In this document: positions 34,548 to 43,676 of the stretch, in pieces
How positions within the stretch are numbered: the first letter of the stretch is position 1
How the letters are laid out: each line of letters opens with the position of its first letter
Source of the DNA: Vibrio sp. RE86
Lineage (GTDB): Bacteria > Pseudomonadota > Gammaproteobacteria > Enterobacterales > Vibrionaceae
Direction: 5' to 3'
NCBI RefSeq assembly: GCF_013114545.1
Contig: NZ_VTXI01000020.1
Span: forward strand, 20,715 to 84,714
DNA: 64,000 bases
Notes under the pieces: model-generated
The model's input: only the letters and a program-made list of their open reading frames with translations
The model's database searches: none
What the model was told of the DNA's origin: nothing
Position numbers and translations under genes: made by a program

Positions 34548-35281
34548 TCAAACTCGATAATATTCATAAACGCTTTGGCGATACAGAAGTCTTAAAAGGC
34601 ATTGACCTTGAGATCAATCAAGGTGAAATCATCGTGATTATCGGTTCAAGTGGAACCGGTAAGTCAACACTACTTCGCACCGTCAATTTTCTTGAGAATG
34701 CCGATAAAGGCGTGATCACAATTGATGATGTCAGTGTCGATACAGAAAAACACACCAAAGCAGAAGTGCTCGCACTGCGTCGTAAGACAGGGTTTGTTTT
34801 CCAAAACTACGCGCTCTTTGCCCATATGACAGCAAGACAGAATATTGCTGAGGGTCTGATTACTGTGCGAGGTTGGAAAAAAACCGATGCCCTAGCCCGT
34901 GCACAAGAGATTCTGGATGACATTGGCCTTGAGGATAAGGGCGATAGTTATCCAGCGGCTCTCTCCGGCGGTCAACAACAGCGTGTGGGTATTGGTCGTG
35001 CAATGGCACTGCAGCCAGAACTGCTGCTATTTGATGAACCAACATCGGCTCTTGATCCAGAATGGGTGGGAGAAGTTCTTAATTTAATGAAGGACTTAGC
35101 AACTAAGCACCAAACCATGTTGGTGGTTACTCATGAAATGCAATTTGCCAAAGAGGTCGCCGATCGCGTGATCTTTATGGCTGAAGGCAACATCGTCGAG
35201 CAAGGCTCTCCACAGGATATCTTCGGTAATCCACAGGATCCTCGCTTACAGAAGTTCCTTCGACAAGTCGGTGCTGAGTAA
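34544..35281 (+). CDS. Amino-acid ABC transporter ATP-binding protein (cystine-type)
   Basis: The 245-residue ATPase of the polar amino acid uptake system. It has Walker A GSSGTGKST near residue 33, signature LSGGQQQR and Walker B LLLFDEPTSALDP. Its start codon overlaps the permease stop (ATGA), indicating coupled translation. It is the last gene of the binding protein-permease-ATPase set that lies between dnaA and rpmH, as in Vibrio cholerae. Confidence 0.9.
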   Translation: MIKLDNIHKRFGDTEVLKGIDLEINQGEIIVIIGSSGTGKSTLLRTVNFLENADKGVITIDDVSVDTEKHTKAEVLALRRKTGFVFQNYALFAHMTARQNIAEGLITVRGWKKTDALARAQEILDDIGLEDKGDSYPAALSGGQQQRVGIGRAMALQPELLLFDEPTSALDPEWVGEVLNLMKDLATKHQTMLVVTHEMQFAKEVADRVIFMAEGNIVEQGSPQDIFGNPQDPRLQKFLRQVGAE

Positions 35282-35293
35282 AGATCAAACAAG

Positions 35294-35309
35294 AGGATCG
35301 ATCGATCCT
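35294..35309. repeat. 16-bp palindrome with three overlapping GATC sites next to the rpmH promoter
   Basis: AGGATCGATCGATCCT is a perfect palindrome that touches the first rpmH -35 (35309-35314); a further GATC lies at 35283. It could be a SeqA/Dam-sensitive element or part of the ABC operon terminator. Confidence 0.6.
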
Positions 35310-35336
35310 TGAGATTTTGCTCACACTACGTATAAT
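35309..35336 (+). promoter_or_regulatory. rpmH promoter 1
   Basis: TTGAGA (35309-35314), a 16-base spacer and a consensus TATAAT (35331-35336). Confidence 0.7.
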
Positions 35337-35389
35337 CGCTCGGCCGGAATTTTAGACTCATATTCACCTATTTAACTGTCGCTCAAAGA

Positions 35390-35418
35390 TTGACAGTTTA
35401 TGTGACTGTGATTACAAT
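35390..35418 (+). promoter_or_regulatory. rpmH promoter 2
   Basis: A consensus TTGACA (35390-35395), a 17-base spacer and TACAAT (35413-35418), about 115 bases before rpmH. Confidence 0.8.
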
Positions 35419-35532
35419 TCCGCCTCTTTGTTGAGAGGCGTCGGTTATGTCCTCTTTATATATAAAGAAGACGTTAATGCCCACGCCGGGTTAACATTGA
35501 CCTAAAACTACTGATCAGTAAAGGTAATTATC

Positions 35533-35667
35533 ATGAAACGCACTTTTCAACCTTCAGTTCTAAAGCGCAAGCGTACACACGGTTTCCGTGCACGTATGGC
35601 TACTAAGAACGGTCGTGCAACAATCAACGCACGTCGTGCTAAAGGCCGTAAGCGTCTTTCTAAGTAA
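35533..35667 (+). CDS. rpmH: 50S ribosomal protein L34
   Basis: A 44-residue basic ribosomal protein with the full L34 sequence pattern (MKRTFQPSVLKRKRTHGF and ending GRKRLSK). It is a component of the large subunit near the exit region. Two promoters precede it. rnpA follows after 12 bases, so the protein and RNase P subunit are co-transcribed as in most bacteria. Confidence 0.97.
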   Translation: MKRTFQPSVLKRKRTHGFRARMATKNGRATINARRAKGRKRLSK

Positions 35668-35679
35668 TCTTCGATTATT

Positions 35680-36036
35680 TTGAATACGTACGCGTTCAAT
35701 CGGGAGTTACGCTTGTTAACTCCCGAGCATTATCAAAATGTCTTTCAGCAAGCTCATCGAGCTGGCTCTCCTCATTTCACCATCATTGCTCGTAAAAATA
35801 GCCTATCTCATCCTCGACTAGGTTTAGCCGTCCCAAAGAAACAGATTAAAACCGCAGTAGGTCGTAATCGTTTTAAGCGCCTTGCACGTGAAAGCTTTCG
35901 TAACAATCAACACCAACTTGCTCACAAAGATTTTGTTGTTATTGCCAAGAAAAGCGCGCAAGATCTAAGCAATGAAGAAATTTTCAAATTGTTTGATAAA
36001 TTATGGCAGCGCCTGTCTCGCCCCTCACGCGGGTAA
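35680..36036 (+). CDS. rnpA: Ribonuclease P protein component
   Basis: RnpA is the basic protein cofactor of the RNase P ribozyme, which matures tRNA 5' ends. The 118-residue protein has the RNR signature VGRNRFKRLARESFR near residues 64-78. The start is TTG at 35680, giving the usual Vibrio N-terminus (NTYAFNRELRLLTPEHYQ); no ATG fits. A weak start is common for rnpA and keeps its level below L34. Its 3' end overlaps yidD by 34 bases. Confidence 0.94.
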   Translation: MNTYAFNRELRLLTPEHYQNVFQQAHRAGSPHFTIIARKNSLSHPRLGLAVPKKQIKTAVGRNRFKRLARESFRNNQHQLAHKDFVVIAKKSAQDLSNEEIFKLFDKLWQRLSRPSRG

Positions 36037-36266
36037 CAATCGGCTTAGTTCGATTCTATCAAGGTTTTATTAGTCCAATTCTTGGGCCACGTTGTCGTTT
36101 TTCCCCAACTTGCTCCTCTTATGCCATAGAAGCGTTGAAAGCTCACGGTTTTGTAAAAGGGTGTTGGTTATCAAGCAAACGTCTATTAAAATGCAACCCT
36201 TTAAATAAGAAGGGTTGGACATACGATCCCGTACCACCAGTCCAACAACAAGACAGAGATAAATAA
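36003..36266 (+). CDS. yidD: Membrane protein insertion efficiency factor YidD
   Basis: An 87-residue YidD protein, associated with the inner membrane through an amphipathic N-terminus, that assists YidC-mediated insertion. The cysteine-rich core PRCRFSPTCSSYAIEA and the CNPLNKKGWTYDPVP segment are diagnostic. It overlaps the end of rnpA by 34 bases in another frame and is followed by yidC two bases after its stop. Confidence 0.94.
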   Translation: MAAPVSPLTRVTIGLVRFYQGFISPILGPRCRFSPTCSSYAIEALKAHGFVKGCWLSSKRLLKCNPLNKKGWTYDPVPPVQQQDRDK

Positions 36267-36268
36267 CG

Positions 36269-37891
36269 ATGGATTCTCAACGTAATATCCTGTTAATCGC
36301 GCTAGCACTGGTTTCTTTCCTATTGTTCCAACAATGGCAAGTTGCAAAGAATCCTACGCCTCAGTCGGTTGAACAGGCTCAATCAAGCAGTACTCTACCT
36401 GCCCCATCATTTGCCGACGAGCTAGATCCTGCGCCTGCGCAGCAACAAGCTTCAGCAAAAACAATTACCGTGACAACTGATGTATTGACTCTGTCGATTG
36501 ATACGGTTGGTGGTGACGTTATTCACGCAGACCTTAATCAATACGCAAACGAGCTTGATTCAGAAGACCCATTTGTTCTTCTTAAAGACGAAACTGGTCA
36601 CCAGTTCATTGCTCAAAGTGGTCTAGTTGGCCCACAAGGCATCGACCTAAGCAGCACGAACCGCCCTGCATACGCAGTAAGCGCAGACAGCTTTACACTT
36701 GAAGACGGTCAAGATGAACTGCGTATCCCAATGACGTTTACTGCAAATGGTCTTGAATACACTAAGACGTTTGTAATGAAACGCGGCAGCTACGCGCTTG
36801 ACGTTGAATACGACATCGTAAACAAATCTGGCAACAACGCGACATTTGGTATGTACGCACACCTTCGTCAAAACCTTCTTGACGCTGGTGGCAGCATCAC
36901 AATGCCAACCTACCGCGGTGGTGCATACTCAACGGAAGATACTCGCTACAAGAAGTACAGCTTCGAAGACATGCAAGATCGCAACCTGTCTCTTAACCTA
37001 GCAGACGGTCAAGGTTGGGCAGCGATGATCCAGCACTACTTCGCGACAGCATGGATTCCACGCAACGAGCCAGGTACAAACCTTTACACTCGCGTGATTG
37101 GTAACCTTGGTGATATCGGTGTGCGCATGCCAAACAAAACCATCGCTGATGGTGATACGGCAAACTTCAAAGCAACACTATGGGTAGGTCCTAAACTTCA
37201 GTCAGAAATGGCGGAAGTCGCACCAAACCTAGACCTAGTAGTGGACTACGGCTGGCTATGGTTCATCGCGAAACCACTGCACACGCTACTGTCGTTCATT
37301 CAGGGCATCGTGTCTAACTGGGGTATCGCAATCATCTGTCTGACCTTTATCGTTCGTGGTGCAATGTACCCACTGACTAAAGCTCAGTACACCTCTATGG
37401 CGAAAATGCGTATGCTTCAGCCTAAGCTGCAAGCAATGCGCGAGCGTATCGGTGATGACCGCCAGCGTATGAGCCAAGAAATGATGGAACTGTACAAGAA
37501 AGAGAAAGTAAACCCACTAGGTGGCTGTCTTCCTCTAATTCTACAGATGCCAATCTTCATCGCTCTATACTGGGCACTGATGGAATCTGTTGAGCTACGT
37601 CACTCTCCATTCTTCGGTTGGATCACTGACCTTTCAGCGCAAGACCCTTACTACATCTTGCCACTGCTGATGGGTGCTTCAATGTTTATGATCCAGAAGA
37701 TGAGCCCAACGACGGTAACGGATCCAATGCAGCAGAAGATCATGACCTTTATGCCGGTTATGTTTACTTTCTTCTTCCTGTTCTTCCCATCAGGTTTGGT
37801 TCTTTACTGGCTAGTATCGAACGTCGTGACGCTAATTCAACAGTCGCTTATCTACAAAGCACTGGAGAAAAAAGGTCTACATTCAAAGTAA
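36269..37891 (+). CDS. yidC: Membrane protein insertase YidC
   Basis: YidC inserts and folds inner-membrane proteins alone or with SecYEG. The 540-residue Gram-negative form has an N-terminal membrane anchor (about 6-24), a large periplasmic P1 domain (to about 330), and five core membrane segments in the C-terminal third. The catalytic-groove arginine lies in IIVRGAMYPL-like sequence (TFIVRGAMYP). It is the last gene of rpmH-rnpA-yidD-yidC and has its own terminator. Confidence 0.97.
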   Translation: MDSQRNILLIALALVSFLLFQQWQVAKNPTPQSVEQAQSSSTLPAPSFADELDPAPAQQQASAKTITVTTDVLTLSIDTVGGDVIHADLNQYANELDSEDPFVLLKDETGHQFIAQSGLVGPQGIDLSSTNRPAYAVSADSFTLEDGQDELRIPMTFTANGLEYTKTFVMKRGSYALDVEYDIVNKSGNNATFGMYAHLRQNLLDAGGSITMPTYRGGAYSTEDTRYKKYSFEDMQDRNLSLNLADGQGWAAMIQHYFATAWIPRNEPGTNLYTRVIGNLGDIGVRMPNKTIADGDTANFKATLWVGPKLQSEMAEVAPNLDLVVDYGWLWFIAKPLHTLLSFIQGIVSNWGIAIICLTFIVRGAMYPLTKAQYTSMAKMRMLQPKLQAMRERIGDDRQRMSQEMMELYKKEKVNPLGGCLPLILQMPIFIALYWALMESVELRHSPFFGWITDLSAQDPYYILPLLMGASMFMIQKMSPTTVTDPMQQKIMTFMPVMFTFFFLFFPSGLVLYWLVSNVVTLIQQSLIYKALEKKGLHSK

Positions 37892-37911
37892 CCTTTTAGC
37901 GAAATAGATGA

Positions 37912-37942
37912 GAAAGGCGGCCAAAAGGTCGCCTTTTTTATT
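37912..37942 (+). terminator. Terminator of the rpmH-yidC operon
   Basis: AAAGGCGGCC-AAAA-GGTCGCCTTT with one G-T wobble (37913-37936), followed by T residues. Confidence 0.9.
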
Positions 37943-38012
37943 TGAGCTGATTACAATTCATCACAATATTGATTTGCCGCTAGATGGCACTAAGAAATAA
38001 GCAGGCACTACT

Positions 38013-39374
38013 ATGACAACTGATACCATTGTTGCACAGGCAACCGCCCCAGGACGTGGTGGCGTGGGCATTATCCGAGTATCTGGCCCACTTGCGTCTA
38101 AAGTCGCCCAAGAAGTGACAGGTAAAGAGCTGCGTCCTCGTTACGCGGAATACCTACCATTCACCCAAGAAGATGGCAGCCAAATTGACCAAGGCATTGC
38201 CCTTTACTTCCCAAATCCGCACTCATTCACAGGTGAAGATGTCTTAGAACTTCAGGGCCACGGTGGTCCTGTTGTTATGGACATGCTGGTTAAGCGTATC
38301 TTAAAAATATCAGGGGTGCGCACCGCTCGCCCAGGTGAATTCTCAGAGCGCGCATTCCTCAATGACAAACTCGATCTCGCGCAGGCTGAAGCTATTGCTG
38401 ACTTAATTGATGCGAGCTCTGAAGAAGCCGCTAAATCGGCCCTACAGTCACTGCAAGGCGCATTTTCAGGTCGTATCAATACCCTAGTCGAATCGCTTAT
38501 CCATCTTCGTATCTATGTCGAAGCAGCCATCGACTTTCCTGAAGAAGAGATCGACTTCTTAGCCGATGGTAAAGTCGCTGGCGACTTGCAAAGCATCATT
38601 GATAACCTTGCCGCAGTGCGCCAAGAAGCCAACCAAGGCGCAATTATGCGTGAAGGGATGAAAGTCGTTATCGCAGGTCGCCCAAATGCGGGTAAATCCA
38701 GCTTGCTCAACGCTCTGTCAGGCAAAGAGTCCGCGATTGTGACCGATATTGCAGGCACAACCCGTGATGTCCTGCGCGAACATATTCATATAGATGGTAT
38801 GCCTCTCCATATTATTGACACGGCAGGCCTGCGTGACGCATCAGATGAAGTAGAAAAAATTGGTATCGAGCGTGCTTGGGATGAAATTGCTCAAGCCGAC
38901 CGAGTGCTATTTATGGTTGATGGCACGACAACTGATGCCACCGATCCAAAAGAGATTTGGCCAGACTTTGTTGATCGACTACCAAACAATATCGGCATGA
39001 CAGTGATCCGCAATAAAGCAGATCAAACCGGTGAAGATCTCGGTATCTGCCACGTCAATGATCCCACTCTCATCCGCCTGTCGGCAAAGACAGGCCAAGG
39101 GGTTGAATCACTTCGTACTCACCTAAAAGAGTGCATGGGCTTTGCTGGTGGCAATGAAGGTGGCTTTATGGCTCGACGCCGCCACCTAGAGGCACTAGAG
39201 AAAGCGGCAGAACACTTAGACATCGGTCAGCAGCAACTGGAAGGTTATATGGCTGGGGAAATTCTCGCAGAAGAGCTTCGCATCACTCAGCAGCATTTGA
39301 GTGAGATTACCGGTGAATTCAGCTCTGATGATTTGCTCGGTCGAATCTTCTCTTCTTTCTGTATCGGTAAATAA
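38013..39374 (+). CDS. mnmE: tRNA modification GTPase MnmE (TrmE)
   Basis: MnmE works with MnmG to install the cmnm5 group at wobble U34 of several tRNAs. The 453-residue protein has an N-terminal tetrahydrofolate-binding domain (about 1-118), helical regions, and a G domain inserted near 215-375 with GRPNAGKSS, DIAGTTRD, DTAG and the NKAD motif. The C-terminal CIGK carries the catalytic cysteine. Its partner mnmG lies on the other side of oriC. Confidence 0.97.
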   Translation: MTTDTIVAQATAPGRGGVGIIRVSGPLASKVAQEVTGKELRPRYAEYLPFTQEDGSQIDQGIALYFPNPHSFTGEDVLELQGHGGPVVMDMLVKRILKISGVRTARPGEFSERAFLNDKLDLAQAEAIADLIDASSEEAAKSALQSLQGAFSGRINTLVESLIHLRIYVEAAIDFPEEEIDFLADGKVAGDLQSIIDNLAAVRQEANQGAIMREGMKVVIAGRPNAGKSSLLNALSGKESAIVTDIAGTTRDVLREHIHIDGMPLHIIDTAGLRDASDEVEKIGIERAWDEIAQADRVLFMVDGTTTDATDPKEIWPDFVDRLPNNIGMTVIRNKADQTGEDLGICHVNDPTLIRLSAKTGQGVESLRTHLKECMGFAGGNEGGFMARRRHLEALEKAAEHLDIGQQQLEGYMAGEILAEELRITQQHLSEITGEFSSDDLLGRIFSSFCIGK

Positions 39375-39381
39375 CACTAAC

Positions 39382-39410
39382 AGCGCGGCTATCATGCCGC
39401 GCTTTTTTAT
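39382..39410 (+). terminator. Terminator of mnmE
   Basis: The stem AGCGCGGC/GCCGCGCT (39382-39389 with 39396-39403) is followed by T residues, 8 bases after the mnmE stop. Confidence 0.92.
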
Positions 39411-39426
39411 TCGAAAAGGAATCGAA

Positions 39427-39861
39427 ATGATCCACATTATTACAGGTAGCACGCTCGGTGGTGCAGAATACGTTGGCGATCACCTTAGTGACCTCCTGAT
39501 TGAAGAAGGCTTTGAAACCACCATCCACAACCAACCAGAGCTCTCTGAAATCGACAATCAGGGGACTTGGTTACTGATCACATCAACGCATGGTGCCGGT
39601 GAGTATCCAGACAACATTCAAAACTTCATTCAAGCTTTGCAGAACACACCACCAAAAATGAGCGATGTAAAATACGCGACCATTGCAATAGGTGACTCAA
39701 GCTATGACACCTTCTGTGCCGCAGGTCTTCATGCTCACGACCTGTTAACAGACATTGGCGCAACGGCCATTGCAGAATGCCTTACTATCGATGTCCTCAA
39801 GCACGATGTGCCTGAAGATGCAGCTGAAGAGTGGTTAAAAGGGCACATGGAACGCTTCTAA
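39427..39861 (+). CDS. mioC: Flavodoxin-like protein MioC
   Basis: MioC is an FMN-binding flavodoxin, reported in E. coli to support biotin synthase activity. The 144-residue protein has the FMN phosphate loop TGSTLGGAE near residues 7-15 and the loop TSTHGAGEYP. The ATG follows AAGGA. It borders oriC and is transcribed toward it, as in E. coli, where passage of mioC transcription affects the origin. A terminator lies between mioC and oriC here, so read-through would be limited. Confidence 0.94.
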   Translation: MIHIITGSTLGGAEYVGDHLSDLLIEEGFETTIHNQPELSEIDNQGTWLLITSTHGAGEYPDNIQNFIQALQNTPPKMSDVKYATIAIGDSSYDTFCAAGLHAHDLLTDIGATAIAECLTIDVLKHDVPEDAAEEWLKGHMERF

Positions 39862-39870
39862 ATACCTTCA

Positions 39871-39894
39871 AAGTGGCCAATCTATTGGCCACTT
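39871..39894 (+). terminator. Terminator of mioC at the edge of oriC
   Basis: A perfect 10-bp stem AAGTGGCCAA/TTGGCCACTT (39871-39880 with 39885-39894) is followed by a T-rich tract. Confidence 0.85.
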
Positions 39895-39913
39895 CTTCCT
39901 ACCTAGCTACAAA

Positions 39914-40220
39914 TGTGAATAACTTTCCTCGCTCCCACCTGAACTGTTTGCTCAAATATCAACCAAACCATCTGTGGATAAAATATGATCTTTTCGGTGA
40001 TTAACCTATAGTTATCCAAAGAACAACTCTGATCCTTTTTTCTCCCTGTGCATAACCATCGTTTTTGATCCCAGTTAATCCTCGTTCAGATCAAAACAAG
40101 ATCACATGATATGATCGACTAAAGATCAATGATCTTGTTGATCATTTTCCAGTTATCCACAGAAACAAGCGATCCTAATAATAGATCTAATAAAAGATCA
40201 TATATATAGATCATAAATAC
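39914..40220. other. oriC: Chromosome I replication origin oriC
   Basis: This intergenic block between mioC and mnmG has DnaA boxes at 39914-39922 (TTATTCACA, minus), 39973-39981 (TTATCCACA, minus), 40047-40055 (TTATGCACA, minus) and 40153-40161 (TTATCCACA, plus). A near match lies at 40012-40020. Thirteen GATC sites fall between about 39987 and 40213, against about one expected by chance, as needed for SeqA sequestration. The plus-strand box nearest mnmG corresponds to E. coli R1. The AT-rich, GATC-spaced stretch 40170-40220 is the likely unwinding element. Confidence 0.96.
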
Positions 40221-40336
40221 ATTAGTCTTAGTCAGCCTGAAATGAAAAGAGTCAAAACCATTTTCTCTCACTTTGAAAGAAGGTAGAATATCGCTCCTTT
40301 TATCTGTCCAACTCTCTTGAATACCTGAGGTCGTTC

Positions 40337-42232
40337 ATGCTTTATCACGAAAAATTTGACGTCATTGTTGTTGGTGGCGGTCACGCAGGAACGGAAGCCG
40401 CACTCGCATCAGCTCGTACGGGGCAAAATACGCTTTTGCTTACTCACAATATTGACACTTTAGGTCAAATGTCATGTAACCCAGCAATTGGTGGCATTGG
40501 CAAAGGCCATTTAGTGAAAGAGGTTGATGCAATGGGTGGTCTAATGGCTCAAGCCATCGATCATTCGGGTATTCAGTTTAGAACACTTAATGCTTCTAAA
40601 GGTCCGGCAGTGCGTGCTACGCGTGCTCAGGCAGATCGTGCTCTTTACAAAGCTTATGTTCGCCATGCGTTAGAAAATTCACCGAACTTGACCTTGTTCC
40701 AACAGTCGGTTGATGACTTGATTGTAGAAAACGATCAAGTGACAGGCGTTGTTACTCAAATGGGTCTGCGTTTCTACGCCAAAGCAGTGGTTTTAACAGT
40801 AGGTACCTTCCTCGGTGGTAAGATCCACATCGGTATGGAAAGTTCTTCTGGTGGCCGCGCAGGTGATCCTCCATCGATCGCATTGGCAGATCGACTACGC
40901 GAACTTCCGTTTAGAGTCGATCGTCTTAAGACTGGTACTCCACCACGTATTGATGCCCGCAGTGTCGATTTTTCGGAACTGGAAGTTCAGCATGGTGATA
41001 ATCCAACGCCAGTCTTTTCTTTCATGGGTCAGCGCACACAGCACCCAAGACAAATTCCGTGTTTTATCACGCACACCAATGAAAGCACTCACGATGTGAT
41101 TCGTAATAACCTCGATCGTAGTCCAATGTATGCGGGTGTGATTGAAGGTATCGGTCCACGTTACTGTCCTTCGATTGAAGACAAGGTGATGCGTTTTGCG
41201 GATAAAAACAGTCACCAGATTTTTATTGAGCCAGAAGGCTTAGATACACATGAGTTGTATCCAAATGGTATTTCCACCAGCTTACCATTTGACGTTCAAG
41301 TTCAGATTGTTCGCTCAATGAAGGGTTTTGAGAATGCACATATCGTTCGCCCTGGTTATGCGATTGAATACGATTTCTTTGACCCTCGTGATTTGAAACA
41401 CACTTACGAGACTAAGTTTATCAACGGTTTATTCTTCGCTGGACAGATTAACGGTACAACTGGCTACGAAGAAGCAGCAGCACAAGGCCTGATGGCAGGT
41501 TTGAATGCCAGCTTGTACAGCCAAGACAAAGAAGGCTGGAGCCCACGCCGCGATCAAGCTTACATGGGCGTGTTGATTGATGATCTATCAACCATGGGTA
41601 CCAAAGAACCGTACCGCATGTTCACATCTCGTGCGGAATACCGTTTGCTACTTCGTGAAGACAATGCAGATTTACGTTTGACAGAAAAAGCGCGTGAGTT
41701 GGGCTTAGTCGACGATGCTCGCTGGGCTCGATTCAATGAAAAGATCGAAAACATGGCCACTGAGCGTCAACGTTTGGCAGAAACTTGGATGAATCCAAAG
41801 TCAGAAGGTGTTGATGCGCTTAATGAACTGCTGAAATCACCAATGACTCGCGAAGCGAGCGGTGAAGATCTACTTCGTCGTCCGGAGATGTCTTACGATC
41901 AACTGACTAAGCTTGATGCTTTTGCACCTGCTATGGACGATCAACAAGCCGCTGAGCAAGTTGAAATCCAAGTGAAGTACGAAGGTTACATTAAGCGCCA
42001 GCAAGATGAGATTGAAAAATCGCTTCGTCATGAGAACACCAAATTGCCTGTGGATTTGGATTACTCCAAAGTGAGCGGTCTTTCAAACGAAGTCGTGGCT
42101 AAGCTAACGGATGCAAAACCTGAGTCTATCGGCATTGCGTCACGTATTTCTGGTATCACACCAGCGGCGATTTCGATTCTACTGGTTCATTTGAAAAAAC
42201 ATGGCATGCTTAAAAAAGGCGAGGAAGAATAA
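40337..42232 (+). CDS. mnmG: tRNA uridine 5-carboxymethylaminomethyl modification enzyme MnmG (GidA)
   Basis: MnmG is the FAD- and NADH-dependent partner of MnmE in wobble uridine modification. The 631-residue protein has the dinucleotide-binding GGGHAGTEAA near residues 13-22, the CNPAIGG loop, and a C-terminal helical domain that binds MnmE and tRNA. Its stop overlaps the rsmG start by one base (TAATG). Transcription runs away from oriC. Confidence 0.97.
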   Translation: MLYHEKFDVIVVGGGHAGTEAALASARTGQNTLLLTHNIDTLGQMSCNPAIGGIGKGHLVKEVDAMGGLMAQAIDHSGIQFRTLNASKGPAVRATRAQADRALYKAYVRHALENSPNLTLFQQSVDDLIVENDQVTGVVTQMGLRFYAKAVVLTVGTFLGGKIHIGMESSSGGRAGDPPSIALADRLRELPFRVDRLKTGTPPRIDARSVDFSELEVQHGDNPTPVFSFMGQRTQHPRQIPCFITHTNESTHDVIRNNLDRSPMYAGVIEGIGPRYCPSIEDKVMRFADKNSHQIFIEPEGLDTHELYPNGISTSLPFDVQVQIVRSMKGFENAHIVRPGYAIEYDFFDPRDLKHTYETKFINGLFFAGQINGTTGYEEAAAQGLMAGLNASLYSQDKEGWSPRRDQAYMGVLIDDLSTMGTKEPYRMFTSRAEYRLLLREDNADLRLTEKARELGLVDDARWARFNEKIENMATERQRLAETWMNPKSEGVDALNELLKSPMTREASGEDLLRRPEMSYDQLTKLDAFAPAMDDQQAAEQVEIQVKYEGYIKRQQDEIEKSLRHENTKLPVDLDYSKVSGLSNEVVAKLTDAKPESIGIASRISGITPAAISILLVHLKKHGMLKKGEEE

Positions 42233-42864
42233 TGTCTCAACTGCGAACTCAGCTCGACGCTCTTATTGCTCAAACTGAACTTGAAGTATCTGAGCAGCAG
42301 CGTCAGCAACTTATTGGTTACGTTGAGATGCTCGATAAGTGGAACAAAGCGTACAACTTGACCTCTGTTCGTGATCCAAAAGAGATGCTGGTTAAGCACA
42401 TCATGGACAGCATCATTGTTAGCACTCACTTACAAGGTGAGAGCTATATTGATGTCGGTACTGGTCCTGGTTTGCCAGGCGTTCCATTGGCGATCATGAG
42501 CCCTGAAAAAACCTTTGTTCTTCTCGATAGTTTGGGCAAACGTATTCGCTTTATTAAGCAAGTACTTCATGAGCTGAAGATTGAAAATGTGACGCCGATT
42601 CAAAGTCGAGTCGAAGAGTATCAACCTGAAGACAAGTTTGATGGTGTACTAAGCCGAGCATTCGCGTCAATGACTGACATGGTCGAATGGTGTCATCACT
42701 TGCCAAAAGCAGAGACTGGGCACTTCTTAGCACTGAAAGGCTTATTACCACAGGATGAGATTGAGCAATTACCAGAGTGGTGTTCTGTGACAGAGGTCAA
42801 AGCTTTGAATGTTCCTCAATTGGAAGGCGAGCGTCATCTAGTAATCTTATCGCGCAAGGAATAA
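42232..42864 (+). CDS. rsmG: 16S rRNA (guanine-527-N7) methyltransferase RsmG (GidB)
   Basis: RsmG methylates G527 in the 530 loop of 16S rRNA; loss gives low-level streptomycin resistance in other bacteria. The 210-residue protein has the Rossmann SAM-binding motif DVGTGPGLPGVPLAI near residues 72-86 and LLDSLGKRIRF. It is translationally coupled to mnmG and followed by parA after 14 bases. Confidence 0.96.
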   Translation: MSQLRTQLDALIAQTELEVSEQQRQQLIGYVEMLDKWNKAYNLTSVRDPKEMLVKHIMDSIIVSTHLQGESYIDVGTGPGLPGVPLAIMSPEKTFVLLDSLGKRIRFIKQVLHELKIENVTPIQSRVEEYQPEDKFDGVLSRAFASMTDMVEWCHHLPKAETGHFLALKGLLPQDEIEQLPEWCSVTEVKALNVPQLEGERHLVILSRKE

Positions 42865-42878
42865 TAGCGAGGTCCATT

Positions 42879-43652
42879 GTGGGAAAAATCGTAGCAATAG
42901 CCAATCAGAAAGGCGGGGTTGGTAAGACAACAACCTGTATCAACTTGGCCGCATCAATGGCAGCAACCAAGCGCAAAGTCTTGGTGATTGATCTTGACCC
43001 ACAAGGGAACGCAACTATGGCCAGCGGCGTCGACAAGTATCAAGTCGACGCTTCGGCATACGAACTTCTGGTCGAAGATGTACCGTTTGAAGAAGTGGTG
43101 TGCCGTAAAACCTCAGGCAATTATGACCTGATCGCCGCGAATGGTGATGTTACCGCGGCAGAAATCAAATTAATGGAAGTGTTTGCGCGAGAAGTTCGTC
43201 TCAAGCACGCACTCGCTTCAGTTCGCGATAACTATGATTTCATCTTTATCGATTGTCCTCCCTCTCTAAACCTTCTTACAATCAACGCTATGGCTGCGGC
43301 CGATTCGGTCTTGGTTCCTATGCAGTGTGAGTACTTTGCACTGGAAGGTTTAACTGCGCTTATGGATACGATCAGCAAATTGGCTGCTGTCGTTAATGAG
43401 AACTTAAAAATCGAAGGTCTACTCCGAACCATGTATGACCCTCGTAACCGACTCTCTAACGAAGTGTCCGATCAATTGAAAAAGCACTTTGGCAACAAGG
43501 TGTACCGCACTGTTATTCCGCGTAATGTACGTTTAGCTGAAGCCCCAAGTCATGGCAAACCAGCGATGTACTACGACAAGTACTCTTCCGGCGCGAAAGC
43601 CTATCTCGCTCTTGCGGGTGAAATGCTTCGCCGCGAAGAAGTCCCTGCATAA
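42879..43652 (+). CDS. parA: Chromosome partition ATPase ParA
   Basis: A Walker-type ATPase that segregates and positions the chromosome I origin with ParB. The 257-residue protein begins with the deviant Walker A (NQKGGVGKTTT near residue 9) and has FIDCPPSLN as Walker B. The start is GTG at 42879 with GAGGT upstream; a longer frame from 42777 overlaps rsmG and is rejected. It is immediately followed by parB. Confidence 0.95.
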   Translation: MGKIVAIANQKGGVGKTTTCINLAASMAATKRKVLVIDLDPQGNATMASGVDKYQVDASAYELLVEDVPFEEVVCRKTSGNYDLIAANGDVTAAEIKLMEVFAREVRLKHALASVRDNYDFIFIDCPPSLNLLTINAMAAADSVLVPMQCEYFALEGLTALMDTISKLAAVVNENLKIEGLLRTMYDPRNRLSNEVSDQLKKHFGNKVYRTVIPRNVRLAEAPSHGKPAMYYDKYSSGAKAYLALAGEMLRREEVPA

Positions 43653-43676
43653 CGACAACCAAAGGAATTCCATCTC

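Noticed and set aside
42777..42878. N-terminal extension of parA
   Set aside because: It overlaps rsmG; the GTG at 42879 has an SD and begins directly at the ParA Walker region.
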